Source: Poa pratensis (taxonomy: Eukaryota > Streptophyta > Magnoliopsida > Poales > Poaceae). Taken from it: a DNA stretch of 64,000 bases. The stretch lies in the NCBI GenBank assembly GCA_947311845.1, contig CAMZMU010000080.1, forward strand, positions 17,483,341-17,547,340. The letters run 5' to 3'. The notes under the pieces are model-generated. The model saw nothing but the letters and a program-made list of their open reading frames with translations. It searched no databases and was not told the origin of the DNA. Of this stretch, positions 1-11,729 are shown one piece after another (position 1 is the stretch's first letter; each line of letters begins with the position of its first letter). The position numbers and the translations under genes are program-made.

Positions 1-66
1 AGGATCATACGCCAGAGATAGAGCATCAGCATTTCAGGATCATACGCGAGAGATAGAGGATCAGCA
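1..66. repeat. Short direct repeat at the 3' end of the response-regulator-like gene
   Basis: The 30 bp beginning aggatcatacg at position 1 recur at 36-66 with two or three differences. The stop codon (26-28) lies in the first copy. Confidence 0.7.
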
Positions 67-367
67 GTGGCGGTGCTTGAGCCGCAGCAGGCACACCACC
101 CGTCTGAGCCACAGGAGCATCACCTGCCTGGAGCAGCGCCTGGTTCCAAGCCTCGTCTGCCTGGAGCAGATCATCTGGTCCAAGGCTTTGCTGCTCTTGT
201 CCTTCCAGTTGGCCCATCCAAAATGTGTCCACTTCTTCCCAGCCACGAAGAGGATCAGACAGCGCCTTCTCTGCAGTGGAGCGGGAACTGCCTGCACCAT
301 CAAGCAGCGAATTGCTTCCTAGATCCACCACACAATCAGTGACCATGGCTACAGCGTTCACCCCATT

Positions 368-452
368 CATGGTATTTGTGCGGAGCAACTGCGGTGTGCA
401 CCTGGTTCATGGAATCTTTCTGTACATTAACTACGGCGTGCACCTGGTTCAT
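368..452 (-). repeat. 42 bp exonic repeat (MNQVHxxV units) with a 2 bp deletion
   Basis: Read on the minus strand, unit 1 (411-452) is 42 bp and unit 2 (371-410) is 40 bp. A third unit starts at 370 with ATGAATGGGGTG. The two missing bases in unit 2 move the frame from one ending in SHGH to the one that continues to the stop codon at 26. Confidence 0.75.
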
Positions 453-833
453 GGTATAGAAAGCCTGCGGAGTAACGCTCTCCAGGTTGGCATTGTTGAG
501 TGCAGCTTCGGCAAGGCTGGTCTCTTCTTTCAGTTGCTGAAGCAGGCTTGTTATCATGCTGTCTGAGTCAGATCTCTCCAGGTGTACGCTTGCTGGTGCA
601 CCATAGACCATTTCACCAGAAGCAGTTGGGAATATACCTTCAATGCCTCCATATTTGTCGATATGTTTGCTCTTTACAGGAAGCAACTTTCGTTGGTGAA
701 GCCTTTTCGGCAGGCTCTCCTCGTACTTGTCCCACACAGACTTGGTACCAAGTTCAAAAACTGCAGACTTGTACGCGTTAGCCTTAAAAACTTCTGCTTT
801 GGCTGAACTTTCCTCCACTTGTGCCCATAGATT

Positions 834-1013
834 TCCAGGGTACTTATCCCAGATAGAAGAGGCAACCCCACGTCTGATCTGCATCTGTGCGGTTGTAAGA
901 TGATTCATGGGTTTATGAGTGGCTCCAGGGTACTTATCCCAGATAGCAGAGGCAACCCCATGTCTGATCTGCATCTGTGTGGTTGTAAGGTGATTAATGG
1001 GTTTAGGAGTGGC
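834..1013 (-). repeat. Two tandem 90 bp repeats inside exon 5 of the response-regulator-like gene
   Basis: Copies 834-923 and 924-1013 are nearly identical and keep the reading frame. They encode a 30-residue unit seen twice (HLTTTQMQIRHGVASAIWDK and HLTTAQMQIRRGVASSIWDK). A third, weaker WDKY motif follows near 730. No domain is known to me for this unit. Confidence 0.9.
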
Positions 1014-1115
1014 TGCCTCGTATGCTGATGTAATCAGGTCAGATAATTTTTTCGTGCTGACATACTGTTGATAATCCTCTTTTTGCTTTGACCTCTGCTC
1101 CCGCAACCGGTGTTT

Positions 1116-3001
1116 CTATATCACAGTAGAGAACAGAACATTTAAGACAGGGATCACACATAAAAGTATAGAAAATGAAGCTAATGCACAAATTATGAAT
1201 AGCACTTCAGCATAATGATGCTGTAAATGAAATGAGATTAAAACTTGTTGACTATATATGTACTGCTATGACATTACATAAGACCCCAAGCCTATATTAC
1301 AGTCACCGCCAATTTAACTGTTGAAGGAGAAAATTCTAATATACGGTTACATTGTTCAACAAATTCCCAGAAACATGAAAAAAAAAGATTAGTCCGTCGA
1401 ATGGGTAAACCAGGTTACGATAATGCTTTGGACAGGAAGTTCGACTGCTTAGGAGTTAGGACTGCTTGCTAAACATTCAAAAGCAAATTTGTTTGCTTCC
1501 AGTTGTGATTGGTTCTGTAACAAACTCTACTCCTAAAGCTGCATGTGTTAGAAATTTGAAATCTGATCTAGGACAATATTAAAACTTAATCTCCATGGCG
1601 TGCAGAGACAGAGAGTACTAAATACTGACACACATGAGACATCCATGTACATGTGTTTCTTCTGAAAAATAAGGAATACAAGGGAGTCACGGCAGAGCTT
1701 CAGGTGTAAGCATTCTTTCCCTCTAAGTTTATCCTGTTAAAATGTTATCTTGACAATTGTATTTAGCATGCAAGTTTGTCCATAACTGTTTGAACTTTTA
1801 CTGGGGTGTGAATTAGAAGGTGAAATAATACAGTTTTATGTGAATCTGCTCTTAGTAGAGGAACATCGGCTTCCTATTTGTTTCTTCGACAGTGTGCACA
1901 TAGTTATTTGTGAACTCAGGCGATTTGTTGCCACAGAGAATGACCCAATTGATCAAACAATGCAGCATATATAGTAACACAAAATAAATAGCAGAGAAGG
2001 AAATGTTTTATTTTTCTTTCCTTCATAACAAATTGACTATTTATGTTGTTTGTCGTTATTCCATTAGGTGCCTATTTTTCTTTACTTCATACCTTTTGCC
2101 AAATCACTGTCTGCTAATGAGCACATGGTTGCTAAATGGACTGCTCTGCATGTAACATCAATTTATTTGGTCACTCCGTAACCGTATCGTCTTTTGTATG
2201 TTATTTACCACGGTCAACAATCTTACCGGATCCGAGCCAGATTCCGGGACCGTTCCTTTGTCCAAGCAGCACTGCTGCTGCTACTAACGTGCCAAGTACA
2301 AAATAGTGACAAGGTGATGTGCGAGTGGTGCCATACAGCTGCAACCTCGTGAATCATGTAATGATGTACTCCGGGAGTGGACCTCTTGCAATTAACTGGT
2401 TTGCTAGATTAGTTAGGCAAGTCACAACCACATTCTGTTGGTTAATAAAATGTACATCTATATGTTAGGTAAGTAGTAGTAGCTTCCATGTAAACTAAAC
2501 ATTCGTGCAGGGGGTTAAGGTTGGCATCGGCAATCAATGGTCATTGGCCACGGAAGTTAGCTTTAACACAGACCAACGGCAATGCCATCGAACTTCAAGG
2601 CTATGGCAGCAACAAGTAATTACCCTGGCAAGGGCGCAGTATATAGTTCCTATTGGGAACTAGCACTTCACAGGCAGTCGAGAATCTTTGACCTAGCAGA
2701 TACTCACAGAAATGGTAAACATTGCAAATTTGCAATAGTAGAATTACAATATCTTAGTAACTTCAAAGAGTTCAAGCTTCCTTAGGAAAACTGCATATGA
2801 CGAAAGAAAGATGGAAGGCTGAAATGCCAAAAGTTCGATCAGTATAAACTAAGTAGCATGCGCAACAGTGAAAGTGCACAAGTTGCCAGCTTCTACTACT
2901 TATGATCGTCTATTTTGTAAACCAAAGTTAACAAACACATAAGTACTGGCTATCGAAATACTGCATACCGCAGTTGTAAATATACTAAATCAATCACTCA
3001 C
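1116..3001 (-). other. Large intron 4 of the response-regulator-like gene
   Basis: A 1.9 kb AT-rich intron between the GARP exon and the last exon, with a GTGAGT donor at 3001 and a TATAG acceptor at 1116. No coding sequence or recognisable transposon was seen in it. Confidence 0.7.
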
Positions 3002-3783
3002 CTGGAGATGGCTTGCTATGTGGTGCGAGGTCAAATTCAAATTCCTGACATTCATGTACCGACGAATCTTTCTAGGTGTAGCAGCTGTTAGCAAAAAAAC
3101 ACAAAAAAAAAATCACTGTTAAACATAACAAATGACTCCCCGTAAAAAAACAAATGGCTGATTTATGCCGAGTGCAGATAGCCTTACACTCCCCAAGCAC
3201 TTCAACAGCCTGCAAGAACTTTTCATGGAGCTGCCTGCTCCATATGAACCGACCCGGCTTCTTTGGATTGCCATGTGCTCTGAACACATTTGGTTCTTCA
3301 CCCTCCTCAGTATCAGACCCGTGATTTTTAGTAGATGACAAATCCATTCTACCTTGGATTTTCTTTGGAATGCTTAACTCTTCAGGTAGCACCCTTCTAG
3401 ACCTGTGTTCCAGTGCTTTGTGCTTCAGAATATCGACGGTTTCAGTGTCCAACGGCTTAAGCACATTGAAGCATGATCCTAGGTTCATACGTTCAGAGAC
3501 TGCCTCTACATGATCATAAGCACACATTGCTGCAGCAAAGGAATAATACACTTAGATTAATGATTTTGGATGGCGAAATTTCTTTAAACAATACAGCTCC
3601 GAATAAAAGTACTTACTGACGAGAGGCACTTTGAGTGCATTCAGGATGTGGTGAAATAGCACCAAAGTGTCCATCGCTGAATTGCGAGGATGAACTTCTG
3701 CTACCACTAAATCAAGCCCCTCATCCTTAGCAACCCCCTTTCAATGGCATCTAGGGCTTCAGCTGCTGTTTGGAAGGGCAGAA

Positions 3784-5366
3784 CTATGCGACAGTAAAAG
3801 TTAGACTCAAATCTTCGGAGAGTAAAAATTAAAAACCGTGTTAACATGTTAAATTTTGTACATTACTAACCTAACCTGCACTTGTACTATTGCAATAAGA
3901 ATCTTCTAACTTCTAAGGACCAATATAGACTATAGCTATTTGATATGGCATATGCTTTTCTCGTTTGACCTAATAATCCAACACTTCGGTAATCTATTAG
4001 CACTTGGAAGGGCGACCCAGTAACTAGCAGTCTAGCACTCTAGCAGCAAGATCCTATATGAACTACATATGCCGCATTTCTGTTTAGACTGTAAAGTTCA
4101 TGCAAGATATTCCGCACATACATGTTATATAATTTAATGGTGCTTGGAAGGGTAACACAGTAACACTATATCCTATATGGAACTGCATCTGCATCCTTTC
4201 TGTTTAAAAATGTCAAATATCCACGGAAATGCTCCGCATAAGATGATGGTTGTACGATCTATGTAGGATGTCAAGTACAGATAAGCTACCATGTGGGCCA
4301 TAGCTCGCGAGCCCTACGTGATACAACCATTAAATTAGTGGTCACGTCAAGATGGGCAAAAAGTATACAAGTTCTCACTGGGCGACCGAACACCCAAACT
4401 TCCCACAAACAGCCGTACACTGGCAGTACGAAATATGAAATATCCAAAATTCAATCAGATGTGCGACGATAACGGTCATCAAATCGTGTCTTTTATAGTA
4501 GAACCGTGAACAGCACATATCAGGTGTCCATTGAATGGAAGGCAGAAGAACGTCAGTCCCTCCTCTTATTCAATGAAACAAAGCCTAAAACTTTAAAATA
4601 GTTTCATGAATATCTTAACTTAATAAAGACAAACGTGTGACAACTTGCCAGCCAACGTAAGCACACAAAAATGAAATAATTAAGATTTATAGAAGTTCTT
4701 ATAAGAGTAACTAGCAGAGACTAATATAGCGTACAAATTCCTCCATTTCTGACAACTTGAATTTTTGAGACAATACCAGTTTAGATGCCCTAAAATTTGA
4801 TTTTGACCACTCAGTCACAGGTGCGATTGTTAGGTAAAATGAAAAATATCCCTGTGTAAAAAAGGAAATATACTGTTCTACACAAAAGAAGGAAGAGCCA
4901 ATTTACAACAGGAGATTGTCCAGAAATAGAAGAAAGCAAAGCAGAACCATAGAATTAAGAGTACGGCTGTGCTATAGTGTGACGCATATCCTGTGTGTCC
5001 AATCAGATACGTCTGTAAAATCAGCTGCCTCACATCCTGGAGCACCAGCACAGCTGCGGTAATCCAACGGCGCTGAAGCGCATCGCGCCAAAGGCATTTA
5101 TTCGAACGTGTGGTCGTTATATTTCTCGTTAAGAGTATACCATGAATAGTGGATGGCTTTGCTTCTATTGTTCTACAATTGCAACAAAGATCCAATGAAA
5201 TTGTGCATAGCAGATCCAAATGATATTTTTCTAGAATAGCAAAAGCTTGCTCATTTTTGCGTTAGATCCAAATGATGTACCTGTTATCTTTCATTCTCCC
5301 TCTAAAACGCGTATTTACATGAAAAAAGAACAAAAAATGGAGATGCTTAGGGATCGAAATGCGCAC
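3784..5366 (-). other. Large intron 1 of the response-regulator-like gene
   Basis: A 1.58 kb intron that splits the receiver domain, with a GTGCGC donor at 5366 and a CATAG acceptor at 3784. The 113-codon open frame at 4878-5219 has no homology I recognise and is taken as chance. Confidence 0.65.
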
Positions 5367-5557
5367 CTTTGAAGTTGAATTTAGCAAGCGTTTGGGAGAT
5401 GGTCAACAGGGATACCGGATCATGATCAAGAACTAAGACTGAAAGATTTTCCATTACAGGTGTGACCCTATGTAAGCAAAGGAAGACTATCAATGTTTAT
5501 GATGGATAATGGATCTAATACCTTCTTTTGGAGTGAGACCTTCACCAAAACATAGGG

Positions 5558-5565
5558 CATATATA
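5558..5565 (-). promoter_or_regulatory. Candidate TATA box of the response-regulator-like gene
   Basis: CTATATATG on the minus strand about 105 bp upstream of the ATG at 5454. The position suits a plant core promoter, but nothing else supports it. Confidence 0.35.
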
Positions 5566-6509
5566 GCAAATAAAGTTAGAAAAGGACGAGAATTTAAGGA
5601 GTAGAGTCCATCTAATTTTTATTCAAAGTTGACTTCTATTTTGGACTTTCAACCCAGAAAGTTGAACAAGATATACTGACTTGAGAAATATATGTGAACC
5701 TCATCTTTACTTCGTCCTCTTGCGCTTCTTCAGTTTCCAGTGTAAAGAACATATAAGGAGGTGTGATGCTTATAATCATGACTTCATGCTATCTGTTCTC
5801 TCTGATCATACTTGCTTTTTGCACACCCTGTAATGTGACTCGACCTCCATTCAAACAGTCTATGCCAAGAAAATAACTAAACCACAGGCAATATACACCC
5901 TATGGCCATGGCCAATCAGCACTCTCCAACCCTAATGGGTAGTACTTATGTAATACTGTAATAACCATTTTAATGTGCACTGACTTTGCGAAAAGTAGTG
6001 TGCCAACCTAAGTTTTCCAGAGTCATCGATACTTCATCGTGTTGTTGTACCAGTATCAGATGGCATACCTGATTCACATACTTGTCGTATCGAAATAGAT
6101 TCCATGTAAAATAATTTTAACAAAAAGACATCATAGCTTCCGGGTTCCATTACCATAGGCAAAAAAAACAAATCCATCATCTGACACAGACGAAGACCAA
6201 CCATAATTCTCCCTTGCTGCAGTGTCAGTAAACATAGGCACGCGGCACACCCCCGCTACCTCACACGCATGGCCTCCCATATCGACCCCGCTATAATCAA
6301 TGCATGCTGGTGAATTTGATCTTGCAATGGTGCATGACACATGGCTGGCAATGTTACAAACTTGCAATCCTACAAATGCATGAGCACTAATTGCACCCCT
6401 GTACAAATAATTTCACAACAGACAAAAAACAGCTGCTCTAGGCGCAATTGCATCAGCCTATTCATGCCGCAACAGACACCCACTCTGGCCACAATTGCAT
6501 CACCATATC
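5566..6509. other. Intergenic DNA upstream of the response-regulator-like gene
   Basis: AT-rich sequence. A 91-codon minus-strand open frame at 6131-6406 shows no family features, and no gene is called. Confidence 0.5.
6502..6509 (+). repeat. hAT target site duplication, left copy (ACCATATC)
   Basis: Identical to 8465-8472 and directly abuts the terminal inverted repeat. Confidence 0.9.
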
Positions 6510-7114
6510 CTACGAAGCACCGATACGGCGAGACGGACACGGCGATACCGGTACGGCGATACGGGATACGGCAATTTCAGAAAACAGCAATACGGCGATA
6601 CGGCGAGTATATATATATAAATAATAAAATGTAAAATTGCCATGTAATAAAGACGAGAATAATTGAATGCATGAGATGAGATCAAAATACTGCCCCATTT
6701 GTTTCTTTTGCAAGTCATCGATGAGACTGAATGATCATCAATTTCCACGCTCCGAGAAGGCAAGAAGCCGAGAATTACTTGCAAAATAGATCAAATGATA
6801 GTGTTAGAATTTGAGAGAAACATAACATAGAAGCACGCAAATTTAAAAACAGTAAGGATGTTGGCTTGCAGCATGCTTACCAAATGATATATATACCTCA
6901 CAGCCTCCAAATAAACCAAAGTCTCAAACTAGCCCTTAAGCCATAGATCAGATCACCAAAGCTCAAATAGTGCAAAGTTCAATAAGATTACATGACAAAT
7001 AAGGAAGATACAAGGCTCAGAAGGCCATAAATAATAGTCAAGCAGTGCAGCAATAAAAACTTAAGTGTGCATTACATAACAACAACAGAACTTGATAGAC
7101 CCAATGCTCAAGAT

Positions 7115-7688
7115 TCAAGAGAGATCCTCTATCATCTGCTCCTCCAGCAGCGGTTCATCAAGCGAAAGATCAGCACCTTCAAGAATGCCAACACCACTGA
7201 AGGTCTCAACCCCATCTCCACCAACATCCCACATTCGGCTTGGGCCACTCTCATACTCAGCAGTGTGTCTTGAAAGCAGACGATGGTTGTTATGCGTGAA
7301 CACTAGATCCGCAGCTCGTGCAGGAGTGAGCTTGTTTCTAGCAGAGCTATGGATGAAGGCATATGTGCTCCAATTCCTTTCACAACAAGAAGAAGAAGCG
7401 GGCTGACCAAGTAACTTCAATGCTAATTTTTTCAAAAGCTTCGTGCTTCCTCCATGAGTGCCCCACCATTGCTTTGGTTCAAAGTCTTCTCTATCTTCAA
7501 TTGAATCTGCATTTAGGAATGCATTCGTCATGAGAGAAAAATCAGCAAATTCTTTCTTGATGGTCTTGTAGTCATCTCGGTCCGGAAAGAACTTCAGCAA
7601 ACACTTGTTTCTCATGTCAAGAATTTCAAGGTCATCATGGGGGGCAACACGACCTGGAACAGCCCCAATCCAACTTGGAGTATAGTAC
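7115..7688 (-). pseudogene. hAT transposase, C-terminal dimerisation domain exon
   Basis: The exon opens after a TAG acceptor at 7689-7690 and reads YYTPSWIGAVPGRV, then MRNKCLLKFF, to a stop at 7115. It holds the hAT C-terminal dimerisation signature: a WW pair (QWWGTHGG), LALKLLGQPASSSCCERNWS, then HSSARNKLTPARAADLVF. This domain mediates transposase oligomerisation. The RNase-H-like catalytic core that should precede it is missing, so this piece cannot act alone. Confidence 0.88.
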
Positions 7689-7720
7689 CTATTTTAACGA
7701 AGCATGATAGCAATGTGAAA

Positions 7721-7852
7721 TCAGCACTTCAGAGGATACTTCCGATTGACAACCCCCATCGGTGCATCTTCACCATCAGCACTAGCAGTGTTGCTTGAAC
7801 TCCCACCAACTGAAGACTGGCTGCCTGCCATGCCACTACCAGCAGATGACAT
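7721..7852 (-). pseudogene. hAT transposase, N-terminal fragment
   Basis: An ATG at 7852-7850 opens a 43-codon frame, MSSAGSGMAGSQSSVGGSSS to NRKYPLKC, then TGA. The Ser/Gly-rich start ending just before a zinc-finger region is usual for grass hAT transposases. It lies 32 bp upstream of the C-terminal exon, so the BED finger and catalytic domain appear deleted between them. Confidence 0.6.
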
Positions 7853-8464
7853 GCTGGTTTCTCACTCCCTAGAAACTAGAAAGAAAGCAGAGAAGCACAT
7901 CAACCACGAATCCACGACCACAAGTCCACAACAGCAAGCACAGGGAGCAGTAGAAAGTAGCATAGCAAGCAGAGCAGAGAAGGTGAAGGGCGGGAGGAGT
8001 TTACCGTTGCTGGCCAAGGGCGGGGACGGAGGCGACTCCAGGCGGCGGAGATGGGCGAATCTGGGCGAGGGCGTGTCGAATCTGGGCGAGGGCGGCGCGA
8101 TTCCAGCGACGGCGGCGCGATTTCAGGCGGCGGCGGCGGCGGATATCGAGTCCAGGCGCAGTGGCGGCGCTCGATCCGCTCCTGCGAAGTGAAGGAATAG
8201 ATAGAGAGAGAGGACGGGGTCGTGGGGCTAGGGTTAGTCATGGCCTCATGGGCTTCGACCGGCCTGGCCGCCTGGGCTCCTCCTCCCGTGTCGCCGACGA
8301 GTCGCCGCCGACCCGGCCCCGTATCGGCATTATTTTCTTTTTTTTTAATCGGGAAAAACCGGAAACGCTGAGGACACGCGTATCAGGGGGAATCGGAGCG
8401 ATACGCGTGTCCGATACGTACGGTGCGGCGACGCGTTCGTTTCTGCCGTATCGGTGCTTCGTAG

Positions 8465-8472
8465 ACCATATC
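8465..8472 (+). repeat. hAT target site duplication, right copy (ACCATATC)
   Basis: Identical to 6502-6509 and directly abuts the right terminal inverted repeat. Confidence 0.9.
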
Positions 8473-9876
8473 TTCTCGTCTTTTAGGTATCAAACCTCTA
8501 AATATGGATCTATCTGCATGAAAATGTACCAACAAAAGTAATGAGACATGCAGTTGATTTCTATAAAAAAAAGGGTTACCACTAATTCCTTAAAAAAGGA
8601 AGATATATGCATGCTATTAAATATTGAACACTTCCAGAAACAGTGGCAGAGCCAGGATTTAACCAAGCTCGGGAAGGGGCCATTGCAGTCTATGAGTGGG
8701 AAAGGGCAAAACTGAGGAAGAAACACCCAGGAGTCCAGGACCAAGCTTAAAAGCACAATTACTTCTCGGAAAAAAATCTCCACACCTTGGGCGACCACCC
8801 TGGGTTCCCTGGATTGTCTCTGCCCCTATCGAGAAAGATACATGCCATTTAATTAAAGTCTCGCTATGCAGTGGGTAACTAGAGTTATTTGTCTCACGGG
8901 GATGCTAAAGGAAGTACTAAAAGGGTATTTATGTGTTCAATAGAAATTATCACCCAAAGTTTGAATCAATATCGAGATCACAGAATATATACCATGGCCT
9001 ACATCTGCAATGAATGCCCACTACTGACTACTGAGTGACTGAGAACATAAAATGCATATAGCGTGCAGCCTTTTATGTTAGTTTCACATGAAACAAGTTT
9101 GAACTGCATTCCAGAAGTTAGAACGGGGAACATATGAGGTAAGGGGCCAAATCATAAGTTCATAACATGCAACATGAAAATATATGGTAGCATAGTATAC
9201 TATGCTAAGCTGGTGATCATGACGCTAGCATGTTATGTCTTACAAACATGAATTAGTTGTATCTTCCCTGAAGACCTAAATAAATTGTTAACCTCGCACT
9301 TCACAGGAAAAGTTCATTATGTTTACACTTTATTATATATATAATGTCTGAGGTGCTTGGACAGTCAAAGGCCAATAAACAGTTTGCTAAAAACATGTTT
9401 ACAGCGCTGCATAACAGGGCGTATAATAGTAACAGGTCTTTGGCCCTGTTACAGCATGAAAACCGAGTATTTACAAGGTTTAATCGTGCTATCATCCTTT
9501 TGAGCGTATAGTGGTTTATGAGGCCAGCAATTGAGCATGAAAATCTGCAACCCATTTGTAAATCACTAAACTGCAATCATAAATTGGCGTGGTAGTGAGA
9601 TTGCTGGATGGCTTCCCTACAGATATACAATGGCATGGTTGAGAATCGGAAGTGCATGAACATATGTACTGTGTTGCCAATCTGCTGATTTGCAAAGGCA
9701 CTTTCTAAGTCATAATCCCACTCGTTCACAATACAGTGAACGAATTGCTACACACAAGGAAAAAGGTCGATTCAGAAATCCCAACCCTGCGGCACTGAAA
9801 ATGGCCTCCAAATCAAAAGCTGGTAGGGTTCGTGGATGCCAGATTTTTCTTCAAATAATGGAATAATAGCTAGCAA
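8473..9876. other. Intergenic DNA, no gene seen
   Basis: AT-rich sequence with only short open frames in all six readings. No repeat with clear ends was recognised. Confidence 0.5.
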
Positions 9877-10152
9877 CTACTGTAGAAAACAATCGAGCGC
9901 GCGCACACGAACTGGAATCTGATAACCTAGACGCTCGCGTACGCTTGGGAGAGCCGCGCCGAAGACGCCGGCGCCAACGGTGCGTATCACGAAGACGGCC
10001 GCGAGGCGGAGCAGGAGGCGTCGCGCCTCCCGACCAGCCAGCCGACCTCGGGATCCCTCTTCTCTGTCGCCGGCCGCCGCCACCTCGCCGTGTGCCGCCA
10101 GCGGGTTGAACGGCCGTCGCGAATGGGCTTGGCTAATCATGGGCTCCAACAA
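9877..10152 (-). other. GC-rich open segment, possible relic first exon
   Basis: A 91-codon minus-strand frame rich in Arg and Ala (EARRLLLRLAAVFVIRTVGA) lies in a GC island typical of grass first exons. No following exons or family were recognised, so it may be a gene relic, an upstream non-coding exon, or chance. The stretch near 10130-10170 resembles 12005-12070. Confidence 0.25.
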
Positions 10153-10159
10153 AGGCCGC

Positions 10160-10914
10160 CTGATCTCTCACTCGTGAGTTGAAGGGCAAATCCTATTTGC
10201 GGCCCGTTGCGGCGCAGAAGGCACGCACCATGCGCAATGGACCAGCCCGTTTCGCTCTTTTTATAATCTACTACTTTTTTCATTTCGGTTTTCTTATTCT
10301 TTTTAGTTTTCTGTTTTTCCTTTTACTTTACTTTTTAGGGTTTAAAGTTTTTAAAATGTTCAAAGTTACAGAATCAAATTCTGAAAATGTTCAGATTTAA
10401 AAAGATTAGATTTGAAAAAACAAATATTTATATTCTAAAAACATTCAGATCAGGAAAACAATATCTGTAAATTTTCATGTTCAGAGTTTTTAAGAAACAT
10501 TCACATAAAAACAGATTTTGAGAAACGTGTTTTTTTATTAGGCCGCATTTGAACAGCCCATGAAGCGACTGCTTCGGGCGGCGTTGTGCCCTTGCACCGG
10601 GAGGGACGTGTATAGGTGCTCCCGAGTTGAAGGGTCGTCGCACCCAGAGGCTTGGAAGCTAACGTTCCCCTGTCAATAATCTTCTATTATCTCTGTTGAA
10701 ATAGCCTACCAAAACATAATATATCTTGGAACAGAGATAGTACTACATCTTGTTCAGGGTCATCCTTTGAGACACTAAAATTGTCTATCTCAACCTTGAG
10801 ACATGTGTCAAACCTAATACTTACAATGTCCACAATCTTTGACATTGACCCTCTAAGGCTGGCAAATGGAGCCAATGCCGTGGAAAATGCAGGCGTCTAA
10901 AGTTTCCTTCTTTG
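10160..10914. other. AT-rich repeat-like intergenic DNA
   Basis: Contains T-rich and TTCAGAT/AAATGTTC-like motifs at 10330-10510 that resemble the tandem array at 41.2-42 kb, then a GC-rich piece at 10550-10640. No coding signal was found. Confidence 0.4.
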
Positions 10915-11110
10915 AACTTTCGGTTACTTTTTATTCAATGATATTTTTCAGTTATGTTGTGTAACTTCCAGTCACTTTTCATGAAGTTTTTTGCACCATT
11001 GCAGTCCCCCTATATTATATCTTTCCATTGCATTCTTATTTTCCCGTGATAACTGTTTTTTTATTTGTGCCCTAGACACTCCAGATAAAATGCGTATTGT
11101 TATGAAAATA
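10915..11110. repeat. Dispersed repeat, copy 1 (pair with 12355-12600)
   Basis: Shares ordered blocks with 12355-12600: TCAATGATATTTTTCAGTTAT, a tract around TGCAGT..CTCCTAT, and the CCTAGACACTCC/AATAAAAT..GTATTGTTATG end. Divergence is high, so this is an old family. Confidence 0.65.
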
Positions 11111-11321
11111 TATTTTAGAAAGATATAGTAAGATGAACTCACTGTTCTACATGCTGCAGATCTTTTCGAAGTTATGCACTGGCTGGCAGTGAAAGCTAAC
11201 AATATTTCCGAGTATATATTTCAGAAAGATATAGTAATATGAACTCACTATTCTACATGCTGCAAATCCTTTCGAAGTTATGCACTGGCTGGCAGTGAAA
11301 GCTAACAATATTTCGGAGTAT
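11111..11321. repeat. Tandem duplication, 106 bp unit
   Basis: Copy 1 at 11111-11216 and copy 2 at 11217-11321 match with only a handful of differences, including GAAGTTATGCACTGGCTGGC in both. It abuts the end of the dispersed repeat at 10915-11110. Confidence 0.88.
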
Positions 11322-11582
11322 GGGATTCTGTCTTCATGTTACCCCGCCGCATGCAGATAGCACACTCTATCTATCGTGCGTCACCGGCTTCGAACTGCGA
11401 TCGCACACAGCGATGCCACGAAAGACGGTCACCGTGCGTGCGACGGCGCGGGCCATCTACATATGCATGAAAATCAAGAAAATCCTAAGATGGACTAGAT
11501 AATTTTTAGGTATATCTTAAGATGGACCAGATACGGAACGAAACGAGTGAACCTACACACTAAAGTGTGTCTAAATACGTAG

Positions 11583-11693
11583 TAACTACTTTGGACAACC
11601 AAAATTTGCATGTTCATGTTTAAAAAACCATGTTAAATAGTTTTCACATCTTACCAATCTCAACCAAAAAAATCGTACCATGCCCCCCCCCCC

Positions 11694-11729
<36 letters not shown>

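Larger units (their letters stand above)
26..5454 (-). pseudogene. Type-B response-regulator-like gene (degenerate receiver plus GARP/Myb-like domain), two frameshifts
   Basis: Five exons fit GT-AG rules and one continuous protein: 5454-5367, 3783-3617, 3529-3188, 3084-3002 and 1115-26. Exons 1-3 encode a receiver domain starting MENLSVLVLDHD. The segment expected to hold the phospho-acceptor reads LVVAEVHPRN, so the usual Asp is Glu. The conserved Lys is kept in FNVLKPLD. Exons 3-4 encode the GARP DNA-binding helices (GRFIWSRQLHEKFLQAVEVL, then TSHHIASHLQ), continuing as KHRLREQ in exon 5. Type-B regulators act in the nucleus as cytokinin-response transcription factors. A Glu at the acceptor site is typical of atypical members that do not need phosphorylation. 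Two breaks are visible: a C5 run at 3734-3738 where frame needs six, and a 2 bp loss in a 42 bp repeat at 371-410. The family assignment is firm; pseudogene versus assembly error is open. Confidence 0.8.
6510..8464 (-). mobile_element. hAT-superfamily transposon, internally deleted, with perfect TIRs and 8 bp TSD
   Basis: A perfect 20 bp terminal inverted repeat is seen: CTACGAAGCACCGATACGGC at 6510-6529 and its complement at 8445-8464. The 8 bp target duplication ACCATATC flanks it at 6502-6509 and 8465-8472; 8 bp is the hAT hallmark. Subterminal DNA is full of CGATACG/CGTATCG repeats, typical transposase-binding arrangements. The inside keeps only the two ends of a minus-strand transposase gene, so the element is a deletion derivative of an autonomous copy and needs transposase from elsewhere. 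Identical TIRs and TSDs point to a fairly recent insertion. Confidence 0.93.

Noticed and set aside
4878..5219. 113-codon minus-strand frame
   Set aside because: It lies inside intron 1 of the response-regulator-like gene and has no recognisable feature.
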